Of a stretch of DNA of 37,905 bases, positions 32,402-37,905 are shown in pieces. The stretch's first letter is position 1, and each line of letters begins with the position of its first letter. The notes beneath the pieces were generated by a model. The model made no database searches. It was not told where the DNA came from and saw only the letters and a program-made list of their open reading frames with translations. The translations under genes and the position numbers were made by a program. This stretch comes from an uncultured Ruminococcus sp. (GTDB lineage: Bacteria > Bacillota > Clostridia > Oscillospirales > Ruminococcaceae), in NCBI GenBank assembly GCA_947627445.1, contig CANQWA010000027.1, forward strand, positions 1 through 37,905, written 5' to 3'.

Positions 32402-33268
32402 TCAATCTTCCGTGAGTTTATGCATAAATGTATAGGTATCGCAGTTGCCAACCCGGTTGAACCGATTCAGACCGTATAGACAAGCTGGGTCTTTGGTGAT
32501 GATATTGGATTTTTCCAGGCAGTTCATGGTGATGAGAAAACCGCATTCCCGAATCACTGGCTTGCTTTCATCGCAGAGAAATCCGTAAGGGTATGTAAAC
32601 ACAACAGGCTGATATTGCAATTCCTCCCAGAAACGGCTTTGCAGCAGCGACAGATCCCCGTACAGCATTTCCTGATATGCTTCCTCTGTCTCATAGGAGA
32701 GCTTGGCACAGCCGGGACGTTCACCGTTGCTGTGGAGATCATAGGTGTGACTGCCCAGAGAGAGTCTGCCGCTATCCAGTGCCTGCTGCAGGTCATCCCA
32801 GGTGAGATAGGAATACAGATCATTGTGGGGCGCATCGGGTGCATAGATATCGGTGAAAATTCCTACGATAGAGATGACGGCGCACATATCGTATTTTTCC
32901 AGCAGAGGCAATGCGATGCTGTAGTTGTTGTAAAAGCCGTCGTCAAAGGTAATCATCACAGGCTGGCTGGGCAGCTCGCCGATTCCTCTGGTATAGGCAA
33001 TGAGCTGTTCCGGTGAAACCGTTTCATAACCGTGCTGCTTCAGATAGATGAGATCGTTTTCCAGCGTTTCCGGGGTCACGCAGTAGTCGCGTTCTGGGAG
33101 ATCGGTGACGCTGTGATACATGAGAATGGGAAGGGAGATGCCGTCGTGTGTGCCAACAGCGGCAAAGTGCAGTTTTCCGGCACAGGTCAGCAGCAGTGCT
33201 GCGAGAATGAGAATGGTGTCAAAGATCACGTAGCGCACAAAGCGCCGGATGTTCCAGCTATGATACAT
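32402..33268 (-). CDS. Membrane-anchored polysaccharide deacetylase (CE4/NodB)
   Basis: A 288-residue protein. A hydrophobic N-terminal segment (about 10-32) serves as anchor or uncleaved signal. The NodB domain shows LPILMYHSVTDLPE, the catalytic TFDDGFYNN (metal Asp), SHTYDLHS (metal His pair) and TYPYGFLCDES. The family removes acetyl or acyl groups from peptidoglycan or other N-acetylhexosamine polymers. The ATG at 33268 has GGGAGG upstream. It is the first gene of the run deacetylase-spoIIP-small membrane protein, so a role in spore or septal wall modification is plausible. Confidence 0.9.
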   Translation of the reverse strand: MYHSWNIRRFVRYVIFDTILILAALLLTCAGKLHFAAVGTHDGISLPILMYHSVTDLPERDYCVTPETLENDLIYLKQHGYETVSPEQLIAYTRGIGELPSQPVMITFDDGFYNNYSIALPLLEKYDMCAVISIVGIFTDIYAPDAPHNDLYSYLTWDDLQQALDSGRLSLGSHTYDLHSNGERPGCAKLSYETEEAYQEMLYGDLSLLQSRFWEELQYQPVVFTYPYGFLCDESKPVIRECGFLITMNCLEKSNIITKDPACLYGLNRFNRVGNCDTYTFMHKLTED

Positions 33269-33388
33269 AGTTACCGCCTCCCGGAATAGTGTATGTGGGT
33301 GGGGGTGGTTTTAGAAGCCGTTTTGGCAAGAAAGATCGCTTGCGGCAGAGAGATAAAATGAAAAAAATGTAAATTTTTTTGTTGCATC

Positions 33389-33417
33389 TTGACAAACATC
33401 ATAGGGTAGTATATCAT
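33389..33417 (+). promoter_or_regulatory. Promoter of cassette unit 1
   Basis: TTGACA (33389-33394), a 17-nt spacer and TATCAT (33412-33417). The A/T-tract upstream (AAAAAAATGTAAATTTTTTT) may act as an UP element. A short GGGG/CCCC hairpin follows at 33427-33447. Confidence 0.75.
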
Positions 33418-33481
33418 AAAATGAAAGGGGCTAAGCGTAATCTCCCCGTGGTTAGTTTGAGCAAACTGTTTTCTGAAAGGG

Positions 33482-33634
33482 ATGCTTGCAGATACACAGA
33501 AAAAAATGGATTTCCATGGAAGAAATGATGCATATCATATTCCGTTGTACACCGCACAAATAGCACTTGGACAGATTGGAGATATCGAAGATGTGGGTGC
33601 AAAGCGTTTGGTTTCTACAACTTATGAATGTGAA
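33482..33634 (+). pseudogene. Internally deleted cohesin-dockerin gene (unit 1)
   Basis: The leader matching unit 2 runs to about 33489 and then jumps to the second dockerin repeat: NDAYHIPLYTAQIALGQIG, then KRLVSTTYEC, against NDAYNIQLYTSQIALGQIG in the intact copy. The signal peptide, the cohesin-like domain and the first dockerin repeat are gone. The stop TAA has become GAA (33632), so the frame runs on into the next gene out of register. Confidence 0.85.
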
Positions 33635-33656
33635 ATTTTAGAAGGAGGAATTTATC

Positions 33657-34301
33657 ATGAAAACAAGAAAGGTACTCTCATTCGCAGCCGCCGCTGTGAT
33701 GGCGCTGGCTTCTCTGCCGGTTTTGTCGGCTGCCGCTGCTGAAAACCATATCCCCGGCGATGTGGATATGGACGGTGTGCTGACCGGACACGATACCGCA
33801 ATGGTTTCCCGGTACATCTTTGAGGATGGTTACTCTTTGACAGAGGAACAGCTGTCCATTGCCGATGTGGATGGGGACGGCGTTGTGGATCAGACGGATA
33901 ATGAATGGATGCATACAAATGAAGTGTACCTGATGGGCAATCTCTTCCTGGAAGATGGCGGTGTTGCAGCATCTATTTCTGCTTATTGCTGCTTGATGTA
34001 CAATACGCGGGAACATCTTGGGTTATCTATTGACATTGTGGACGAAAAAGATCTTGTTGCAGATGTACAGCAGACCACAACAGAGGCTTTGCAAGCGAAA
34101 ACGTTTGGATTTGGATACTATGGTGCAGAGCCTTTTGTTCTCACTCCAGTACAGTATAATCTCATGGACTGCAACGCAGATGGTGTTGTAGCATTTACCG
34201 ATGCGTGGGATTTATTGCGGGCTTCCGCTTACTATTCAGTGGGGGAAGAGCCCTATGTCGGCGGTGATGGCTGTTATATGCTCGGTTATGGTAATAATTG
34301 A
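33657..34301 (+). CDS. Secreted EF-hand/dockerin-like protein, copy 1
   Basis: A 214-residue secreted protein. It has a signal peptide (about 1-27, ending SAAAA). A dockerin-type pair of calcium loops follows at once: DVDMDGVLTGHD (about 35-46) and DVDGDGVVDQTD (about 70-81), both with Asp/Asn at positions 1, 3, 5 and 12. A third lone loop, DCNADGVVAFTD (about 172-183), lies near the C-terminus. AGGAGG precedes the ATG. There is no enzyme domain. The first ~95 residues are nearly identical to copy 2, the rest diverges. Its likely role is to plug into a cohesin; the divergent part may be the functional or recognition region. Confidence 0.8.
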   Translation: MKTRKVLSFAAAAVMALASLPVLSAAAAENHIPGDVDMDGVLTGHDTAMVSRYIFEDGYSLTEEQLSIADVDGDGVVDQTDNEWMHTNEVYLMGNLFLEDGGVAASISAYCCLMYNTREHLGLSIDIVDEKDLVADVQQTTTEALQAKTFGFGYYGAEPFVLTPVQYNLMDCNADGVVAFTDAWDLLRASAYYSVGEEPYVGGDGCYMLGYGNN

Positions 34302-34443
34302 GAAGAACAAATCAACGAATACCTAACGGATGAAGTAGATTCATAACGATTGATTTTCAATCACACCGGAAGCCGTTTTGGCAAGAAAGATCGGTTGCGG
34401 CAGAGAGATAAAATGAAAAAAATGTAAATTTTTTTGTTGCATC

Positions 34444-34472
34444 TTGACAAGCGTAAAAGGCTATTATATAAT
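34444..34472 (+). promoter_or_regulatory. Promoter of cassette unit 2
   Basis: TTGACA (34444-34449), a 17-nt spacer and TATAAT (34467-34472). The predicted start is near 34479, followed at once by a GGGAG/CTCCC hairpin (34481-34502) with a loop sequence shared with unit 1 (CTAAGCGTAAT). Confidence 0.88.
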
Positions 34473-34545
34473 AGAGTAAAGGGAGGCTAAGCGTAATCTC
34501 CCCGTAGAGTATAAACCAACTGCTTTCTGAAAGGGGTGCTTGAGT

Positions 34546-35412
34546 ATGCACATGAAAAAGATGATTTCAAAGGCAATGGCAATTGTGGTAGCGGCTATGT
34601 GTATGGTGGCAGGTGTTGGGGCATTGACAGCAGGGGCGACTACGATTAATGTCGTAGAAGGTTCTAAGTATGAGTATACGGCTTATGTCGAAGAAATCTC
34701 GGATACTGAAATAGCTTTGGTCTTGCGCACCACGGTTAACCCAGGATTTACGTCTCTCGGTTATGCGGTTGAATTTGATCCAACTTACTTTAAAACTATT
34801 GGCGAAGGGAGAAATATTAAAACAGAAGTAACTCCTAGAAAAGGTATGATTGCTTCGCTTGGCGGTGACCATTTGGTATCTCTCCAAATATTAAATCGTG
34901 ATGATATCACAGATAATATTGAAATACGTTTTTATTTTGAAACAATTAAAACACCGAGTAACGGCAAAGCAGAGTTTAAAACATGCGTTTTTAGTTACTG
35001 GTCTCAAACTGAAAATCTAGAAAATTCATACAGTACTCCTGACTACTTTGAATATGATACAGTTACAGAAGCAAAAACCGGAGTGGAATATATTGTTGGT
35101 GACGTAGACAATGACAAAGACGTTGACCAAGGTGATGCATATAAAACTTTATCATTGACACAAAAGCTTACAAATGCATACGGCACGGTTAAAACGCCCA
35201 CCACAAGAGTAAATGAAGAACTGACCAGATGGCTTTCAGTGTGTCCTGGTTTGCCTTGCGCAGAGGCTGCTGATTCCGATACGGATGGCTATATCGAAGA
35301 AAATGATGCATATAATATTCAGTTGTACACCTCACAAATAGCACTTGGACAGATTGGAGATATCGAAGATGTCGGTGCAAAGCGTTTGGTTTCTACAACT
35401 TATGAATGTTAA
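34546..35412 (+). CDS. Secreted cohesin-like plus dockerin protein (mini-scaffoldin candidate)
   Basis: A 288-residue secreted protein. It has a signal peptide (about 1-31), then a beta-rich domain of about 140 residues whose pattern resembles a cohesin (ALVLRTTVNPGFTSLGYAVEFDPTYF in two pieces, then IEIRFYFETIKTPSNGKAEF). A dockerin-type pair of calcium loops follows: DVDNDKDVDQGD and DSDTDGYIEEND. The tail is conserved with the unit 1 remnant and ends in a cysteine (TTYEC). I chose the ATG at 34546, 9 nt after AAAGGGG. It is 22 nt upstream of the second EF-hand gene, so the two form an operon. The cohesin call is from pattern only. Confidence 0.65.
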   Translation: MHMKKMISKAMAIVVAAMCMVAGVGALTAGATTINVVEGSKYEYTAYVEEISDTEIALVLRTTVNPGFTSLGYAVEFDPTYFKTIGEGRNIKTEVTPRKGMIASLGGDHLVSLQILNRDDITDNIEIRFYFETIKTPSNGKAEFKTCVFSYWSQTENLENSYSTPDYFEYDTVTEAKTGVEYIVGDVDNDKDVDQGDAYKTLSLTQKLTNAYGTVKTPTTRVNEELTRWLSVCPGLPCAEAADSDTDGYIEENDAYNIQLYTSQIALGQIGDIEDVGAKRLVSTTYEC

Positions 35413-35434
35413 ATTTTAGAAGGAGGAATTTATC

Positions 35435-36109
35435 ATGAAAACAAGAAAGGTACTCTCATTCGCAGCCGCCGCTGTGATGGCGCTGGCTTCTCTGCCGGTT
35501 TTGTCGGCTGCTGCTGAAAACCATATCCCCGGTGATGTGGATATGGACGGTGTGCTGACCGGACACGATACCGCAATGGTTTCCCGGTATATCTTTGAGG
35601 ATGGTTACTCTTTGACAGAGGAACAGCTGTCCATTGCCGATGTGGATGGGGACGGCGCTGTCGATCAGGCGGATAATGAATGGATGCATGCAAACGAAGT
35701 GTATGCAATAGGCAATCTCTATCTGGAAGAGGACTATTATCTCTCTGCTATATCAGCCTACTATGCGTTGCTGTTTGATTCACTCCAGCATTTTGATGTA
35801 CAGGTTGATGTCGCAGAGGAAAGTGCCATGGCTTCTGATCCGTCTGCCAGTGTATATACCTACTGTGATTATCTGGAAGGTCGACTGAAACTTGATGGGA
35901 CAGTAGATCAGATTCTGATTTCTCCATTGCAGTACAACCTGTTGGACGGCAATGCAGACGGTGTGGTGGATTTTTCAGATGCAGGAGATATCCTTTGTGC
36001 CAGTTCGTATGAGACGCTTGGTCTGAGTCCGTATATGGCGGATGGCTGCTATGCATTTCGTATGCAGAACTGGGAAGACCAGGTAAAATATGTATACGGC
36101 GAAGAGTAA
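35435..36109 (+). CDS. Secreted EF-hand/dockerin-like protein, copy 2
   Basis: A 224-residue paralogue of the gene at 33657. The signal peptide and the first two calcium loops (DVDMDGVLTGHD, DVDGDGAVDQAD) are almost unchanged. The remaining ~130 residues have little similarity except the third loop (DGNADGVVDFSD) and the preceding PLQYNLLDGN. It carries a one-codon deletion after the signal peptide relative to copy 1. AGGAGG lies 8 nt before the ATG. It is cotranscribed with the cohesin-dockerin gene and followed by a terminator. Confidence 0.8.
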   Translation: MKTRKVLSFAAAAVMALASLPVLSAAAENHIPGDVDMDGVLTGHDTAMVSRYIFEDGYSLTEEQLSIADVDGDGAVDQADNEWMHANEVYAIGNLYLEEDYYLSAISAYYALLFDSLQHFDVQVDVAEESAMASDPSASVYTYCDYLEGRLKLDGTVDQILISPLQYNLLDGNADGVVDFSDAGDILCASSYETLGLSPYMADGCYAFRMQNWEDQVKYVYGEE

Positions 36110-36144
36110 GCAGCTTTTCAGCCATAACTTCTAAAAGCAAATGC

Positions 36145-36177
36145 AAGGCGTTCTGGTATGATCCGGGACGCCTTTTT
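36145..36177 (+). terminator. Terminator of cassette unit 2
   Basis: AAGGCGT pairs with ACGCCTT, with an inner CTGG/CCGG pairing, followed by TTTTT (ending 36177). Confidence 0.8.
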
Positions 36178-36198
36178 GCTGTTTTTTCTGCCGCATAC

Positions 36199-36227
36199 TT
36201 TACAAATGGGAGAATTCATGGTATAAT
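36199..36227 (+). promoter_or_regulatory. Promoter of the [FeFe] hydrogenase gene
   Basis: TTTACA (36199-36204), a 17-nt spacer and TATAAT (36222-36227) with an extended -10 TGG. Confidence 0.8.
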
Positions 36228-36282
36228 CATATTATCCATATTGTACAACGTTCTATCCGGTGAAACGCCTTAGGAGGAAGTT

Positions 36283-37737
36283 ATGATTACCAACGACGGA
36301 ACCATTATTCAGATCAAACATGAGATTTTGTGTGAAGTGGCAAAGCTGGTCTTTGCCGGAAAATATGAAGCCGAAAAGCATGAGTTGCCCTATCGCATCA
36401 TGCCTGGGCCAAAAGCCCAATACCGCTGCTGCGTATATAAGGAGCGTGAGATCGTCCGCCAGCGTATTCTTCTGGCAGAGGGAAAAAATCCTCAGGGTGC
36501 AAAAAACGATTTGGTGGTACAGGTAGTGCAGCCGGCATGTGAGGACTGCCCTATTTCCCGGTATGTTGTCACCGACAACTGCCAGAAATGTATGGGAAAG
36601 GCTTGTCAGCAGTCCTGTAATTTTGGCGCACTGGACATTGGCAGAACCAGAGCCCATATTGATCCCCAGAAGTGCCGGGAATGCGGAAAATGTGCCGCTG
36701 CCTGTCCCTATAATGCGATTGCCGACTTGATGCGTCCCTGCAAGAGAAGCTGTCCGGTGGGTGCCATCTCCATGGACGAAAACGGTATCTGTTACATCGA
36801 TGAAAAGAAATGCATTCAATGCGGACAGTGCATTCATAGCTGTCCCTTCGGTGCTATCAGTTCCAAGTCCTACATCGTGGATGTTTGCCAGGCAATTGTG
36901 GACAAAAAGCGTGTTTACGCCATGATTGCCCCCTCCTCAGAAGGACAGTTCGGCGAAAACATTACTTTTGAGAGCTGGCGTGCTGCCTTAAAAGAGGTAG
37001 GCTTTACCGATCTGGTGGAGGTCGGTCTGGGCGGTGATATGACGGCATTCTCCGAAGCGAAGGAATGGACAAAAGCATTCCAGGAGGGGGAAAAGCTGAC
37101 CACTTCCTGCTGTCCGGGTTTTGTGAATCTAATCCGAAAGCATTATCCTGATTTGGCAGAGCATATTTCGCAGACCGTATCGCCCATGGCTGGCGTTTCT
37201 CGTTGGATTAAGGCACGTGATCCTGAGGCTGTCACCGTGTTTATTGGACCGTGCATTGCCAAAAAGAGCGAAGTCATTGACCAGAAGATTGAGGGCAGTG
37301 CGGACTATGCGATGACCTTTGGTGAAATTCGTGCCATTATCCGTGCCAAGGGCGTTACCATTAAGGAAGCCCCGGAAACACGCCAAGAAGCCAGCACCTT
37401 CGGCAAATGGTTTGGCAACAGCGGCGGCGTGACAGCTGCTGTATTGGAGAGCATGAAAGAGCAAGGTGTCAGCGGGGATGTCAAGGTGGAAAAATGCAAC
37501 GGCGCAGAGGCGTGCAAACGTGCGCTGCTTATGCTGAAAATGGGCAGATTCACCGGGGATTTTATCGAGGGAATGGCTTGTGAGGGCGGCTGTGTAGGCG
37601 GTCCCAGCCGGCATATTGATGTCGCAAAGGCGAAGAAGGCTCGTGAGGCGATGATCGCCAAGGCGGATTCCCGTACCATTGAGGAGAATCTCCAGGCATT
37701 GGGTGCAGATCAGATTCCCATGCATCGGAGTTTATAA
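36283..37737 (+). CDS. Group-B-like [FeFe] hydrogenase with N-terminal [4Fe-4S] domains
   Basis: A 484-residue cytoplasmic iron-only hydrogenase. The N-terminal half has several iron-sulfur motifs (CQKCMGKAC, CRECGKCAAACP, CKRSC, CIQCGQCIHSCP). The H-cluster loops are TTSCCPGF (about 273-280), GPCIAKKSE (about 322-330) and MACEGGCVGGP (about 431-441). Compared with classical group A (TSCCPxW, MPCxxKKxE, ACPGGCxxGGGQP), loops 2 and 3 are altered in the way I associate with group B. All four cluster cysteines are kept. It is monocistronic, with AGGAGGAAG before the ATG. It probably produces H2 from ferredoxin during fermentation. The maturases HydEFG are not in the window. Confidence 0.9.
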   Translation: MITNDGTIIQIKHEILCEVAKLVFAGKYEAEKHELPYRIMPGPKAQYRCCVYKEREIVRQRILLAEGKNPQGAKNDLVVQVVQPACEDCPISRYVVTDNCQKCMGKACQQSCNFGALDIGRTRAHIDPQKCRECGKCAAACPYNAIADLMRPCKRSCPVGAISMDENGICYIDEKKCIQCGQCIHSCPFGAISSKSYIVDVCQAIVDKKRVYAMIAPSSEGQFGENITFESWRAALKEVGFTDLVEVGLGGDMTAFSEAKEWTKAFQEGEKLTTSCCPGFVNLIRKHYPDLAEHISQTVSPMAGVSRWIKARDPEAVTVFIGPCIAKKSEVIDQKIEGSADYAMTFGEIRAIIRAKGVTIKEAPETRQEASTFGKWFGNSGGVTAAVLESMKEQGVSGDVKVEKCNGAEACKRALLMLKMGRFTGDFIEGMACEGGCVGGPSRHIDVAKAKKAREAMIAKADSRTIEENLQALGADQIPMHRSL

Positions 37738-37757
37738 TCTCAGACAGAAAGCAACAC

Positions 37758-37796
37758 AAAAAAGCCACTGTAAGATCGCCTTACAGTGGCTTTTTT
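37758..37796. terminator. Bidirectional terminator after the hydrogenase gene
   Basis: A 17-bp perfect stem including the flanking A and T runs (37758-37774 with 37780-37796), with core GCCACTGTAAG. It serves both the hydrogenase gene and the converging minus-strand gene. A TAGAACTTGTC repeat end follows at 37796-37806. Confidence 0.92.
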
Positions 37797-37821
37797 AGAA
37801 CTTGTCTTTACAAGGGGTGAA

Positions 37822-37905
37822 TTAGTTGTTCAGAACCTCTTCCCAAGTCGCCTCTTTTCCCAGGCTGCGGTAGGAGGTATACATCAGAATACCAAACGCA
37901 TCGGA
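37822..37905 (-). CDS. 3' end of an unidentified protein gene (partial)
   Basis: The last 27 codons of a minus-strand gene that runs off the window, reading SDAFGILMYTSYRSLGKEAT then WEEVLNN and TAA at 37822. It is supported by the open frame and the bidirectional terminator just downstream. Too short to assign. Confidence 0.6.
   Translation of the reverse strand, partial: SDAFGILMYTSYRSLGKEATWEEVLNN

Larger units (their letters stand above)
33314..36109 (+). repeat. Tandem duplication of a promoter/cohesin-dockerin/EF-hand cassette
   Basis: Unit 1 starts at 33314 and unit 2 at 34369. The first 82 nt of each (33314-33395 and 34369-34450) differ at one base. A second shared block starts at 33524 and 35302 and runs about 430 nt through the start of the EF-hand gene. 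Unit 1 has lost most of the cohesin-dockerin gene between these blocks. Confidence 0.88.

Noticed and set aside
33482-33742. 86-codon open frame across the start of the first EF-hand gene
   Set aside because: The first half is the dockerin remnant and the second half is the EF-hand gene read in the wrong frame after loss of the stop. It is explained as a pseudogene.
33427-34502. Compensatory base changes in the two cassette leader hairpins
   Set aside because: The GGGG/CCCC and GGGAG/CTCCC stems differ by an insertion rather than true paired substitutions, so this is not evidence of covariation.
1-37905. CRISPR array, prophage, integrase or insertion-sequence transposase
   Set aside because: No regularly spaced direct repeats and no transposase, integrase or phage structural genes were found. 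The repeats present are palindromic and non-coding.

Overview
The window reads as chromosomal DNA of a Gram-positive, low-to-mid GC gut or rumen clostridium, most likely a Ruminococcus-like member of the Oscillospiraceae. The reasons are the sporulation protein SpoIIP, DUF4317 and DUF4234 proteins, near-consensus sigma-A promoters with 17-nt spacers, strong AGGAGG ribosome sites, an [FeFe] hydrogenase, and secreted dockerin/cohesin-type proteins. The lineage is an inference; no rRNA is present.

Layout. 1-6.2 kb (minus strand): GH25 lysozyme plus VanZ-like protein; secA, then a SAM methyltransferase, then hslO (Hsp33). 6.5-8.4 kb (plus): TspO, a DUF4234 protein and luxS. 8.5-13.5 kb: a TetR regulator divergent from a four-gene operon (membrane-anchored alpha/beta hydrolase, stand-alone condensation domain, acyl carrier protein, AMP-forming ligase). 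Two palindromic operators sit in the shared promoter. This is my best candidate for an undescribed pathway. 13.5-18.7 kb: two abutting palindromic elements, then maf, DUF4317, nth, a cyclophilin with a structured 5' leader, and a Fur-family regulator, followed by small minus-strand genes. 18.8-23.5 kb: tRNA-Gln, a response regulator/histidine kinase pair and an HtrA protease. 23.6-26.4 kb: an N/Q-rich small protein, guaA and a zinc-ribbon membrane protein. 26.4-29.8 kb: an A+T-rich block with cobD, cbiB and cobT, wedged between an apparently truncated gene and a tRNA-Ala/tRNA-Arg pair. 30.1-33.3 kb: a permuted NlpC/P60-like hydrolase, then convergent spoIIP and polysaccharide deacetylase genes. 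33.3-36.1 kb: a tandemly duplicated cassette of a cohesin-like/dockerin protein and an EF-hand (dockerin) secreted protein, with the first cohesin gene internally deleted. 36.2-37.9 kb: a group-B-like [FeFe] hydrogenase and the 3' end of another gene.

Three families of short palindromic repeats are scattered between genes. Strikingly, several lie exactly at gene 3' ends and supply the stop codon. I see no CRISPR array, transposase gene, phage module or rRNA.
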